Assembly (NCBI GenBank): GCA_028386065.3
Contig: JAKUCV010002355.1
Location: forward strand, 1-64,000
Direction of reading: 5' to 3'
Source: Turnera subulata
Taxonomy: Eukaryota > Streptophyta > Magnoliopsida > Malpighiales > Passifloraceae
DNA length: 64,000 nucleotides
This document shows, piece by piece, positions 44,287-55,533 of this stretch. Within the stretch, counting starts at the first letter, position 1; each line of letters opens with the position of its first letter. The position numbers and the translations under genes are program-made. The notes beneath the pieces were generated by a model, which worked only from the letters and a program-made list of their open reading frames with translations, was not told the DNA's origin and ran no database searches.

Positions 44287-45603
44287 TTAACCCCATGGAA
44301 AATCTGGAGCATCAGAAGTAAAATTGAAGTTACCGCAATTTGTCCCATGAGCAAGCAATGAAGAACTAAATCCCAGCCTTGAAGAATCCAGATCAAACTG
44401 CAAGAAATTATCCTCCAACTGGTGTGATCCTATCACGACTGCTTGTTTTGCAGTCTTCCCTCCATCAACAAAAGCAAGGCATGCCACTCCCTTCCTCACT
44501 TCCTTCATTGAATTTGCCCCAAACATTCTCCAGTTAGTCCCATTCCTCAAGGCCAAATCGACCCTAGGAAAAGGCAAACCAACCCGCGTTGGCCTGTGTT
44601 GAGTGGTGTTGAAGCATAACCCAAATGGGTGAATCTTCTTGTGTACTATAGGGTAACCATGTGTGGCTTTTGAGAATTTTTTCAAGAAAGCATGGTATAT
44701 ATCGCTTCTCAGTATGGTGTAAGGAACCACCGTACTAAGCATAACACCCCCATTTCCTTTACCGTCAAAGTCGAATGTGCCATGTTTCATTTTCAGTGGC
44801 TCTCCCTGAATCAATATCTTCTCTACTCCTATATAATACTCCACTGAAATATTGTCCCTCCTTATCAATGGAGTATAAGAAAGAAGCCTCCTTATATCTG
44901 CTCGAAACTGCATGAGATAATATGGGCCGTCGCCAAAGAAAAGTACCCCACTACCTTCTGCTTCACCAGGAAGACAAATAGCAAACTTCCTACCCACCCC
45001 CAGATAAGCAGGAGTGAACTGGGTTGCAAGAGAAAGGGGAGACCAAGACAAGGAAGCTAGGCCAGCAACATAATCAGGGAGGGAAACATTGTTGGGTAAC
45101 TGCCAGAGTGATCCTGGCGCACAAGAAATGCAGACATCGCTGAAACTCAAATGACCAGAGACATGGTGTCCAGTTCCGGTCCAGGGTACGTTAAGATCCA
45201 TGTGGGTCAACAGGGAAGAGGCACAGGCATTCGTGACAGGGTTTGTGGGCGTGACACTACAATAGCACTGACCGTTTACGAGGGTGTTGTTAGTGGATTG
45301 GCACATGGGGGAGAGGTAAGTCCTGCCTTGGTTGCACTCCTGAGATGTGCAGGCAAAAGGGGGACGGTAAGGGTCATTGTCCTCCCAACACATGTACCAT
45401 GAGAAAGGTGCATTTATGTCGACGACAAAGTGTTTGCTGGCTTCAGCGTCAAACCCCCAAGGGATGGGGGCGAAGAGGTTGACGATGTAAAGAGAAGTTT
45501 GGCCGTCTCTGTTGATTGATGCAACGGGACGGAATGATTGGGATGAGAGTTGGAAAAAGGAAGTTAATAGGAGGAAGAAGAAGACTAATGGAAGAAGCTG
45601 CAT
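44287..45603 (-). CDS. basic 7S globulin / TAXI-type protein (inactive pepsin-like fold)
   Basis: Intact single-exon frame of 438 codons with a hydrophobic signal peptide (about residues 1-22). The aspartic-protease fold of the extracellular glycoprotein / xylanase-inhibitor group follows. Conserved cysteines lie in the first lobe, VDINAPFSW at 61-69 stands where active proteases have DTG, and GGVMLSTVVPYT stands where the second DTG/DSG would be. The second catalytic aspartate is therefore replaced, as is usual in this group, and the protein should not cleave peptides. Members of the family bind xyloglucan-degrading enzymes or peptides in the cell wall, or are storage-related. Several N-glycosylation sites (for example NNT, NVS, NIS) agree with secretion. 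It is transcribed away from repetitive DNA that includes its promoter. Confidence 0.93.
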   Translation of the reverse strand: MQLLPLVFFFLLLTSFFQLSSQSFRPVASINRDGQTSLYIVNLFAPIPWGFDAEASKHFVVDINAPFSWYMCWEDNDPYRPPFACTSQECNQGRTYLSPMCQSTNNTLVNGQCYCSVTPTNPVTNACASSLLTHMDLNVPWTGTGHHVSGHLSFSDVCISCAPGSLWQLPNNVSLPDYVAGLASLSWSPLSLATQFTPAYLGVGRKFAICLPGEAEGSGVLFFGDGPYYLMQFRADIRRLLSYTPLIRRDNISVEYYIGVEKILIQGEPLKMKHGTFDFDGKGNGGVMLSTVVPYTILRSDIYHAFLKKFSKATHGYPIVHKKIHPFGLCFNTTQHRPTRVGLPFPRVDLALRNGTNWRMFGANSMKEVRKGVACLAFVDGGKTAKQAVVIGSHQLEDNFLQFDLDSSRLGFSSSLLAHGTNCGNFNFTSDAPDFPWG

Positions 45604-45681
45604 TTTTTCTTTGGATTAGGTTAACTATGTAATCTTGGTCTGTGAAAGATTGGGGGTGTGGTGCTGAAGTTGTAATAGGGG

Positions 45682-45689
45682 TATTTATA
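45682..45689 (-). promoter_or_regulatory. likely TATA box of the 7S-globulin-like gene
   Basis: On the minus strand, TATAAATA lies about 80 bases before the start codon, in an AT-rich context usual for plant promoters. Confidence 0.65.
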
Positions 45690-45814
45690 TCAAAATTTTT
45701 TTTGACTTTTTTTGTGGGTTTTGAATAGCATCTTTGACTTAAAAATCCAGCATGTGACTTTCTCAAGTATTTTGATTGATCCTTAGATTTAGATGTTCTA
45801 TAATTAAATGTTTA

Positions 45815-46200
45815 TGGTACTGGACACGGGAAAAGTATCCAAGAAACAATCTATCAACTTGAAGTATATATATTGTATTGGGGCAAAAATTCATTTGACT
45901 AGTGACCTGGATCTACACGTCGATTAATAATAGATATATGTGGATATGTCCCTGAGAAGAACATGCATGGAAGCTTCTCCAAATTCCAAATACTAGATTG
46001 CATCTATGATCTATCCCTCCTTTCCCACAATTATACACTTTTGAATACAGGAAAAGTACCAAAGAAATAATATTTCATTGACTTATGACCTCAGATCCAC
46101 ACATTGATTAATAATAATAATTGATATATGTGTGGATATGTCATTGAGAACATGGGCATGCTCAATAGTTCTCCAAATTCCCAAGTATTGCAATGCTTGG
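45815..46200. repeat. diverged promoter repeats upstream of the 7S-globulin-like gene
   Basis: Two units (about 45815-46005 and 46035-46200) share GGAAAAGTA-CCAA-AAA, TGAC---ATCCACAC-TTGATTAATAATA, TATGTGGATATGTC and CTCCAAATTCC. Two further, more distant units begin at 46437 and 47530. All share a common order of blocks, so the region grew by tandem duplication. Confidence 0.7.
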
Positions 46201-46430
46201 CCTCTACTTTTTTTCATGAACAATAACACTGAGAACTTATATATTGTTAACACTCAAAATTCGTAATATAACGCCCAGATATAGTTAGAATCGGGTTGGA
46301 AAAGGTGATGGTGAATAATCGTCGTAACCCTTATTGAGTTTTTAGCTTTTTGTTTTATTGAGTTTACTTTAGATATAAATAATACTATGATACTAGATAA
46401 CTACATCTAGCAGATAATAATAATACAATA

Positions 46431-48422
46431 TGATATCGATAAGGGGAAAAATATCCAACAAACAAATCATTTTAAGTTATATATTAATTTCAACAAACAA
46501 ACTTGAAGTATATACTATTACATGTCGTATTTTATGGGCAAAGATTCATTGACTGATGACTTGACCCACATGTCATCAACTAATTTTATCTGTACGTGGA
46601 TCCACCGTCCACGTCCTAGAGAACATGGTATACTCAGCAGCATCTCTTTATTCCAAATACTGTATTGCTTGTATTTCTTCATGTTTCATCAAGTGCCAAA
46701 ACCGACCTTGGTCCAACCACGGTCCAATTATACCCGGTCTAACCACGGTTCAACCATATGCTCGATTCAACGGTTCTATGTGTGTGACCCTGTAGGCACT
46801 TGTAACATCCGACAATAATCGTAAAATCTCATTTTACAATTATAAGCAAAGAGCGGCGTCTAGCAACACATCATTGCTACCCGAACGACAAGATCAGTAC
46901 TGATTCTGTATGCCTCGGAACATGTCATCGTCCTTTCGTCCCATTATCAAGATCGAACACGAGACATGGAATATGTCAATCTCGTATGTGTTTAATCTAT
47001 TTTCTTGATCCCCGAGTTAACTGTATAAAACGGATACCTGTGATATCACCATATCACCTAATCCGAGTATGGCCATGCATTTAACAGTCCAACTCTATCA
47101 AGAAACCATATGATAATATACCCTTTATATGGGTCGAACGAATCCCGTCTTGATCAATCAAAACCCACTACATACTCGTCATATACCCAATGATTACCCT
47201 TATGTCCACCCAGTTACGGATGACTAGGAATAATATCAAAGTACATGACTCATATGTTGGATACCTTGACGATCTCAGGTCGGAGGACAATACATCTATA
47301 AGAAACACTAATGACATACATATAACTCTTGAATATATAACAATTGTGAGTTTTAAGCATTATATTGCGGGTCTATATCAATCTTAGCCCAACCTTTTCC
47401 ACTACCACTTATTAGCAGCATTGGGAATAACTCAAAAATCGAAAAACAAAATAACTCAAATGAAATCTATATTTATTATGATACTATGATCTATTGATGT
47501 AGATCGTCTATTATTATTATGTTCATGATATCGATAAGGGGAAAAATATCCAACAAACAAATCATTTTAAGTTATATATTAATTTCAACAAACAAACTTG
47601 AAGTATATATTATTACATGTCGTATTTTATGGGCAAAGATTCATTGACTGATGACTTGATCCACATGTCATCAACTAATTTTATCTGTACGTGGATCCAC
47701 CGTCCACGTCCTAGAGAACATGGTATACTCAGCAGCATCTCTTTATTCCAAATACTGTATTGCTTGTATTTCTTCATGTTTCATCAAGTGCCAAAACCGA
47801 CCTTGGTCCAACCACGGTCCAACTATATCCGGTCCAACCACGGTTCAACCATCTGCTCGATTCAACGATTCTATGTGTGTGACTCTGTAGGCACTTGTAG
47901 CATCCGGCAATAATCGTAAAATCTCATTTTACAATTATAAGCAAAGAGCGGCGTCTAGCAACACATCATCGCTACCCGAACGACAAGATCAGTACTGATT
48001 CTGTATGCCTCGGAACATGTCATCGTCCTTTCGTCCCATTATCAAGATCGAACACGAGACATGGAATATGTCAATCTCGTATGTGTTTAATCTATGTTTC
48101 TTGATCCCCGAGTTAACTGTATAAAACGGATACCTGTGATATCACCATATCACCTAATCCGAGCATGGCCATGCATTTAACAGTCCAACTCTATCAAGAA
48201 ACCATATGATAATATACCCTTTATATGGGTCGAACGAATCCCGTCTTGATCAATCAAAACCCACTACATACTCGTCATATACCCAATGATTACCCTTATG
48301 TCCACCCAGTTACGGAAGACTAGGAATAATATCAAAGTACATGACTCATATGTTGGATACCTTGACGATCTCAGGTCGGAGGACAATACATCTATAAGAA
48401 ACACTAATGACATACATATAAC
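46431..48422. repeat. recent tandem duplication, two near-identical units of about 0.9 kb
   Basis: 46431-47326 and 47526-48422 agree except for a few substitutions and a two-base indel. They are offset by about 1095 bases and separated by a 199-base unique segment. Each unit holds a promoter-like repeat followed by LTR-like DNA (see 47780-48714). The high identity makes this the youngest rearrangement in the region. It could also be an assembly artefact. Confidence 0.9.
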
Positions 48423-48714
48423 GTTCCATGTAGTGTTCTTATGTGGGTAGGTCCAGTCCACAAGTTCTCCAATTTGTATCCGTATGTAGAATTCATATCA
48501 CATATGCAATTCTCAACATACGCTAGTCTTAATTTATGATTACAACCCGTCCGTAATAATAACCGACTAGGGACATTTAAGAATATATCAAATATGAACT
48601 AGGGTTATAAATATGTGCAAGCAATTATCTCATAATCATATTTATTGGAATAACCTCAAAGTATATACATGAACACAATCATCCATAGATTGGCTTTTGG
48701 GCATATAACTAACA
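47780..48714 (-). repeat. LTR-like sequence, one end defined
   Basis: On the minus strand it begins TGTTAGTTATATGCCC at 48714, which looks like a plant Copia/LARD LTR start. A truncated copy forms part of the first unit of the tandem duplication (about 46690-47326). I could not find the other end with a CA terminus and matching 5-bp duplication, so the left boundary is approximate. Confidence 0.5.
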
Positions 48715-48726
48715 AAGATAAATGTA

Positions 48727-50050
48727 AGGGTCCAATTTAATAAGGTATGGACTTTTCTTCAGAGTTGCACAGCCCATTAACACCTTGCTTGCAGACAAAT
48801 TTAGCTCTGATTTTCGTGGAAAATCAGAGTTAAATCATTTCTTAATAGCAAGAATGTTTTTGGCATGATTTTGGCTTAAAATGAGGAATCAATGTGTAAT
48901 TAGTCAATTAGAAGATGATTGAGGGGAGTAGTAATCAAGAAAGCAAAGGCTTCTGAGCATTCTAGGGGTTAATTATGCGGTAGGATCAATCAGGGAGGAA
49001 TTAGGGGAGAATCGGGACCCAAAAAGGAAAGAACGGGTGAAACGCATAGGCGCGGGCGGTCATCTCGGGATGACCGCCAGGCCTGGGTGGTCTTCCACCC
49101 ATGACCGCCCGGCCTGGCTGTCATCCATAGGATGACCGTCGGCCATGGCGGTCATGCACCTCTAGAAACGCGTTTTCTCCCCGATTTTCGCCCGTAATCT
49201 GATTCTACTCGGTTTTGGCCCAGATTTTTGGCCATTACCTTGGACATTAAGTTGGTCTACGCCCCTAGGCCACCCAGAACACTATAAATAGGACCCTCCT
49301 CTCACATTTCAAGGGACACACATTTTATTACACAAACACTCTTCAAAAAGCTTTGAAGCTTGGAGAAACTCTACCTCTCCAAGCTTAAGAAATAGTTCTA
49401 TATGCAAAACTCTGGTAGAATTTTGTGGGTAACATCAACCATTGAAGGCAGTAAGAGGGGAGAATCAAGAAGAACTCTAATATTGAGTTGAGAAGTGGAA
49501 GGAAATTGTGTGGAAGGCACAACCCAAACCAAGGAGTTAGAGGAGGGCTACAAGAGGTAATCCTAATCCCTTTTTGTCTGACCAATTATTGTTGAGATGT
49601 TGATGTTGATGATGATGTGATTGTTGTGATGCCATTTCAAGAACTACGTGGGCTTTGAACCCGGTCACGGGGGTACGTAGGTGGTTTCTAGTGGTGGAAA
49701 CTCAAGCTCAATCTTCTTCTTCTCCGTTTTCTTTTTAATATTCAGTTATTATGTGTTTTGGTGCTCACACTTGCACACTCGCACAAGGCATACAAAATCC
49801 TCTAATTGCACAAAGTTTCGCCCCAACATGGATGGGTGCCTAACACCTTCCCATCCATGACAAATCCCCGGGTCCAACATCTTTGGTTCGCTATCCAGTT
49901 GCCTAAATGGAGTCACATGAAAGGTTTTTCCCAAGTTTTTGTCCCTTAATAAAATTTGAGTGGCAACTCCAAAGATGTTGGATGACGGTTATGAAGAATG
50001 TTTAAAGGAAAGGTGAATAGGCCCAAGTGATTTTGGGTCGGGTATTCACA
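48727..50050 (-). mobile_element. second copy of the 1.47-kb solo LTR, truncated
   Basis: On the minus strand it begins TGTGAATACCCGACCC at 50050 and matches 14785-16255 throughout, including the ATGACCGCC/GGCGGTCAT palindrome cluster (49055-49156). Homology stops near 48727, so about the last 170 bases are missing, and no target-site duplication can be checked. It abuts the RNase H end of a LINE at 50051. Confidence 0.85.
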
Positions 50051-50810
50051 GGTGGATGCAAGTGTTTCCTGGTAGATACTTTTCGGGTCTTTATGTTGGC
50101 TTTTAGGGCAATGGAGGAATGCTGTGGTCTTTGAGGAAGATTCAGAGCCTCCCTTCAATCCAATTGGACAGGCCCTCCGTATGGCATCCGATGTTGCTAG
50201 TTCATTTGCCACCTGCACTCTTGGGAGTGGTCGGGCTCGTCCTCTTCGGACCGTTTAGATTGCGTGGAAACCGCCACCTCCAGGGTGGGTTAAGCTCAAT
50301 ACGGATGGGGCTACCACTTCGCATGGTTTGTCTGCAGCAGGGGGTGTGCTTGGGGGGTCTACAGGTGAGTGGATCGACGGGTTCATATATGATGTTGGGC
50401 ACTACCCTCCTTTTCAAGCTGAGCTATGGGGCTTGTTTGTGGGGCTAAATTGGGTATGGGAGCTTGGGTTCCGAACTGTGGAATTTGAGATGGATACCAA
50501 GATGGTTTTTGATAATTTACTGATGTGTGAGGTTCAGGCAAGATAGGGGGCCTCCCTCCTACATGCGATTCAGAGGTTGCTTAATCAGGACTGGCAAGTT
50601 TGGTTACGGCATATATATCGGGAGGCTATTCATTGCGCTGATTGGCTCTCCCGTTTTTCTCTTTCTTGTAATCTAGGGGTGGCTCATTTTGTTCAGCCCC
50701 CTAGTGCTTGTATTTCTTTGTTCTTAGCTGATTTGAGTGGGGTTTCATCTCCCCGGATTGTGTAACTGAGCCGTTAGGCTTTCCATCATCTGGATAAAAA
50801 AAAAAAAAAA
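50051..50810 (+). pseudogene. 3' end of a LINE with RNase H domain and poly(A)
   Basis: An RNase H (RVT_3) frame reads WKPPPPGWVKLNTDGA, AELWGLFVGLN, EMDTKM and HIYREAIHCADWLSR. These carry the expected acidic positions. In-frame stops lie before the domain and at 50544-50546. The sequence ends in poly(A) at 50796-50810. Its 5' part is cut off by the LTR copy on the left. Confidence 0.8.
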
Positions 50811-51669
50811 GACAGCTTGCATGGAACACCTCATCATAGTTTTACACTAACAGAACAAATAAGGACATCAGATTTCAAACTATAAAACTCCACACTTTCA
50901 CTTTCGGTCTCTGAAAGACATCTATGCTCTTTAATTATATCTAGCTCCTCAAATCTTGACCTCAGCTCTTTCATAGCCGTATCAATATTTCCAAAACACT
51001 TGGAACTCTAGACTCTACTTACTTCAAAAATCCATTTTTTTGCAGTAGGCTGAATTTACCAGGGAACTTAGAGCTTACTTCCTCCTACATCCCCTCAAAG
51101 ACTTTATCAAAATCAGGATGCATTAGCTAGCAATTTAGAAATTAAAATAGTCTTGCCCCGCAATTCACCATTTCTTGAGCAAGCAATAGTGGGCAAAGAT
51201 CACAGTCCCCTTTAGCTTCAGCATGTAGAGAGATGCCTGTAATAGCATAAATCAAACCGGATCAAAAAAAGCTCTATCGATCTTGCTTGTTGTGCGGCAA
51301 TTACCCCATGTAAATCTTCTACCTTTCAACTCCAGTTCACACAATTCCAGATCCGAAATAAATCTAGATAAAGCTGCAGAACCCCTCACGCATATCTTTC
51401 CATTTAACCTCTCTTCAGGCAACAAGATCTCAATAAAATCACCAATTACAAGACAAGGGGAAGAGGTAACCTGTAGTTGACGCCTCGAACATCCCATAAC
51501 ACTATTCTATCTTCAACAGAGGCTGGCCCATACAAATCGCAAATAGTTATCCTATGAGCACCAACATAGCCTTCCACCACCATCCAGTTACTGCCATTAA
51601 TCCTTCTGAAGCATGAAAAAAAATTTGAGTCCCATAAAAGGCACAAACCCCAGCGTTGTCGTTAGCATC

Positions 51670-52336
51670 TGTTAGAATATGACCAGGCTGCATTGGAAGA
51701 AAGGAAAGTGTGCAAGCTGTTGATTCCTTTTATTTTGTTATGCTCTTTGTGTCGTTTAGTGTAGTGCTCTGTTATTTTCGAGTTAGGTGAGCATGCTTGT
51801 CAGGTTAAATAACATGCTTGCTACATGTAAGTGGTCTACACTAGTTTCTATGTTAGTGGACTGCACTTTTGAAGTGTATAAGTGTGCTGCTACAGAACAG
51901 TAAAAAGCTTGGAGAAATCAGTTAGTCTCTTCCATTTTTCAAGAGAGTTAGTTCTGCTAGTTGAAAAGAGAGTGTTTTGTATTAGTAGGACCTATCTAAG
52001 TGTTCTTGAGTGTGTTTATGTTGCCGAGTGTATGTTGGTTCTGTATTGATCTTCAGGTTGAAATTCTAAAAATTTACTTGAATGTTCATCATGTTCTTAT
52101 TGAGTTCTTGAGTGTGATTTTTCATGAGACTTGTCAAACAACAATTCCTTTCTTTTCTGAGTGTAATTTGAGAGCAAATGAAGTTGTTCAATCACAAATA
52201 TAACAACTATTTAGCTTCAGAATCATAACTCATCATCTCTGCAATTTGGTGTTATTGAAGAGTTCTGGAAATTCCATAATTTGTACAGCAGCCCAACACC
52301 AAAATTTTGCAATAGTTTCTATCCTAGCATCCAACA
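51670..52336 (+). repeat. left LTR of the small retrotransposon
   Basis: Pairs with 53197-53864. The two LTRs differ at a visible number of scattered positions, so the insertion is not very recent. Confidence 0.92.
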
Positions 52337-52392
52337 ATTGGTAGTGGAGCGTGATTGTTCTTAAGGGACCTGCTCTTTTTTGATTGGTTAGA

Positions 52393-53190
52393 ATGGTGTC
52401 TGAATGGGTGATTGGTGCAAGATTAAGGGAAGTTCTTCAATGTTCTAGCCTCGATATACAACGACAATAAACATGTTGTGCCAAAAAATGGAAGAAGAGT
52501 TTGGCATGGATTTTTCAGGCAGAAAATCGTTCATTAAAGATCAAGTGATTATGTTTCTTGAAAGTGATGAGCTTGGGTACAATGAGGAGATTGATGAAGA
52601 TTAAGATGCCGAATCATAGGTAACAAATGGCTCTAATTTGATTGAAAAAGATGAAAATGAAGGTTCGATTGGTAAGAGCTATGAACATGCTAAAAATGAT
52701 GAATGTTTGGATGAATTTTGAATAGTTGATAAAATGGTTTTTTTTTTTTTTATGAGAGTCTCACTGATTTTAGTGATGAAATTGATGTGAAAAGTGATGA
52801 AGTTGAATTTGTAGTTTCTGAGAATTTGTGTTTGGAGTTCAAAGTTTTCTCCAATTCCAAAACGATTGAAGTTGAGTATAGGAATGACAATTTAGGTATA
52901 GAAATGCCTAATGATGATGTCGAAAGTGATAACAAGTGCCAAAGAACAGAATTTCAAAGTGAAAAAGGAGATTAAAGCATGCATTGAAGAGAAGTCATTA
53001 GAGTTTTATGAATTGTTTGATCTTTCAACTGCTAAGAAAAGAAGATGTTCTACAAAGAGGAGGAAAAGGAAAAGAGAATGGAGAGATTTTAGGTTGTTTA
53101 CCATGTCTTTGACAAGAAACAGGTTCAAGCTATTGAAGAGGACTATTGAAGTTGAAAATGAAGATGAAGCTGAAGGGCAGCTTGCTCATG
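52393..53190 (+). pseudogene. captured fragment of a SWIB/DEK_C-type chromatin protein gene
   Basis: A start at 52393 reads MVS...ARLREVLQCSSLD and then shifts frame. From 52473 the next frame reads KMEEEFGMDFSGRKSFIKDQV. The block ARLRE(V/I)L-SSDLD, then a threonine-rich spacer, then (K/R)-LEEEFG-DLS-RK-FI(K/R)-QV is the N-terminal DEK_C domain that in plants sits before SWIB/MDM2 domains in chromatin-associated proteins. The DNA at the break (GATATACAACGACAATAAAC) still shows the ACA/ACG threonine run. Further on, acidic stretches (52590-52960) and a basic KKRRCSTKRRKRKRE stretch (about 53030-53075) fit such a protein. No SWIB domain remains. The frames are broken, so no protein is expected. 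Confidence 0.7.
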
Positions 53191-53196
53191 AGGGAG

Positions 53197-53864
53197 TGTT
53201 AGAATATGCCCAAGCTGCATTGGAAGAAAGGAAAGTGTGCAAGCTGTTGATTCCTTTTTTTTTGTTATGCTCTTTGTGTCTTTTAATGTAGTGCTCTGTT
53301 ATTGTCAGGTTAGTGAGTATGCTTATCAGGTTAAGTAATATGCTTGCTACATGTTAAGTGGTCTACACTAGTTCCTATATTAGTGGACTAAACTTTTGTG
53401 TCGTATAAGTGTGCTGGTGCAGAATTGTAAAAGGCGTGGAGAAATCGGTTGGTCTCTTCCATTTTTCAAGAGAGTTAGTTCTGCTAGTTGAAAAGAGAGT
53501 GTTTTGTATTAGTTAGACCTATCTAAGTGTTCTTAAGTGTGTCTATAGTGCTGAGTGTATGTTGGTTGTGTATTGATCTTTAGGTTGAATTTGTCGAAAT
53601 TTACTTGAATGTTCATCATGTTCTTATTGAGTTCTTCAGTGTGATTTTTCGTGAGACTTGTCAAACACCATTTCCTTTTTTTTTTCTGAGTGTAATTTGA
53701 GAGCAAACGAAGTTGTTCAATCACAAATATATCAACTATTTAGCTTCAGAATCATAACTCATCATCTCTGCAATTTGGTGTTCTTGAAGAATTCTGAAAA
53801 TTCTAGAATTTGTACAGCAGCCCAACACCAAAATTTTCAGCAGTTTCTATCCTAGCATCCAACA
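53197..53864 (+). repeat. right LTR of the small retrotransposon
   Basis: Ends ATCCAACA, followed by the GCATC duplication and then the resumed LINE endonuclease sequence. Confidence 0.92.
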
Positions 53865-54616
53865 GCATCAGCAGTAACCCCATCAAAAGGACCCCTACTC
53901 CAAACCCTTTGCATACTCATTGGAGCTCCATCCTTGGTATTTCGTTTCACACAAGAACACTATTTCAGAAGCTTTATTAATAAGCTCCCTGACTTGCCTC
54001 TGCTTTTGACTCGACCCAACTCCCCTTACATTCCATGATAATAAGCAAAACATGATTAATAAGTTCAAAACACTCCCTTCCACCCATGAACTAACACGAG
54101 GCTTTATTGGGTTGAGCTATCACCTGAGTGAAGAGAACGAATACTACTGCCACGTTTTGTCGCCTTCTTTTTCTTTTTAATTCTGGACTAGCGGTTAGAC
54201 TTGGCTCTTTCCAGTGTCTTTTTGATTTTTTCCTCAAGCTCCCTCAAAGCATGTTCTCTTACAATATCACGGGAAGATAGGAATTCTGCACCTCCATCCA
54301 CAAAATTAATATCCTGATCTTCACAGGGCATCGTACCCTATGATTGTTTACAAAGATGGCCAGACTTCACCACAGAATCACTAACCTGGCTCTCCTCAAA
54401 GCCCAAAGTACAGCCACAGACATCCACATAGATCTCAGGCTCATTAAGTTTACTATGCACCATCTTGGGTTAGCACCTACAGACGAAGCTCTAGAAGATG
54501 ATACTGGCCCTGTTCCCACCACCCTTTTACCTTTCCCAAGGGTTTTAATAGTATCCATTAACCCGAAGGGATCCGGTGACGGAAAGTTTGAGGACTCCCT
54601 CTCCCTCTCCCTCTCC

Positions 54617-55533
54617 TACCCTGACAACTCACCGAGCTTCAGGTATATTTTTTGGTCAATTGTATATGTAGAAGGTTAATTTAAACCAAGAAATTTTTTT
54701 TGATCCTTTAGGGAGGACTTGTTAGAGACATTCTCCTGCTTGTAAAAGACTGCGGTGATCATAGAGGGGATTCTAAATGATTACCTAGGGCTGCCTCCAG
54801 GTTTTCTCAAGGAATACAATTACAACGACAGGAGGCAGGACATCATGGCCAGCTTTCACTACTTAGCTTCAAAAGATCCTGATGAGGAAATAATTGGAGT
54901 GATTGGTCATCAAGATGCCAGTATTGTTACCGTTCTGATACAGGATGGTAACGGGAGGACTTGAAGTCTTCGAGGATGGCAAATGGATAGAAGTGACTCC
55001 TGCAAAGGGAGCTCTTACTGTGAATATCGGTGATCCCATGCAGGTATTTCATGACCAATTCTTTTGTAGAATTGTGCTGCATTCTTGGAGGAATCTTAAT
55101 ACTAACAAAGTTGGGGCTGGGGAAAAATGATCTCTGAACATTGATTTTTCTCCATTTGCTTACGAGTCTAAATGCAAAATCACTCACAATTTAGTTATCA
55201 ATTTCAATTCTTAGTATTGCTTAGTTTTTTTTTTTCTTTGGCTTAATTAACATGAGATTTTTGCAGGTATTGAGCAATGGCAAACTCAAGAGTGTAGAAC
55301 ATAGGGTTGTAAGACCAGCAGAAAAAGATCGTTACTTGGTCGTCTTTGGTCTCTTGGTAACCATAGACAAGTGGATGGAACCATTGCCTCAACTAACCAT
55401 CAATGAGGCACCCAAGTGTAAGGGGTTCACTTTTGGAGAATACACACTAAAACGGCTTAAAGACTTAAGAGATTCACCCACTACCCCTGAAGCAGCCCAT
55501 GCTATCAACTCTTATGCATCCCGACCAAGATAG
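54617..55533 (+). pseudogene. broken copy of the 2-oxoglutarate dioxygenase gene
   Basis: Only the last nine codons of exon 1 remain (YPDNSPSFR, 54617-54642), because LINE DNA replaces the rest. Exon 2 (54712-55043) has TAA at 54743-54745, where the intact genes read TCA, and a one-base insertion near 54950. Exon 3 (55267-55533) is open, but the serine of the 2-oxoglutarate-binding RYS is now leucine (RYL). The splice sites are kept. It is closest to the copy at 41938-43096 and has the same 322-codon framework. It cannot make an active enzyme. Confidence 0.92.

Larger units (their letters stand above)
51670..53864 (+). mobile_element. small LTR retrotransposon (TRIM-like), 2.2 kb, inserted in the LINE
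   Basis: LTRs of 667 and 668 bases (51670-52336 and 53197-53864) start TGTTAGAATATG and end ATCCAACA. The perfect 5-bp target-site duplication GCATC stands at 51665-51669 and 53865-53869. Directly after the left LTR is ATTGGTAGTGGAGC, a decayed form of the usual initiator-tRNA primer site. The right LTR is preceded by GAGGGAG, a short polypurine stretch. The interior is only 860 bases and codes for no gag or pol, so it moved using enzymes from another element. Instead it carries a captured host gene piece (52393-53190). Confidence 0.94.
50813..54600 (-). mobile_element. LINE fragment (end of ORF1 and endonuclease part of ORF2), interrupted by an LTR element
   Basis: Read from right to left: the end of an ORF1 at about 54558-54367, and an endonuclease start LLSWNVRGVG...FLCETKYQG at 54050-53895. 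After an interruption at 51670-53864 come CLLWDSNFF, ICDLYGPASVEDR and GDFIEIL. KGDCDLCPLLLAQE-like and HPDFDKVFEGM remnants continue to about 51050. The reverse transcriptase is absent, so the 3' part was lost. At the right edge it joins a piece of a dioxygenase exon. Confidence 0.8.

Noticed and set aside
46522..47913. Two near-identical 98-codon frames
   Set aside because: They lie in the tandemly duplicated promoter/LTR DNA and have no domain; the identity reflects the recent duplication.
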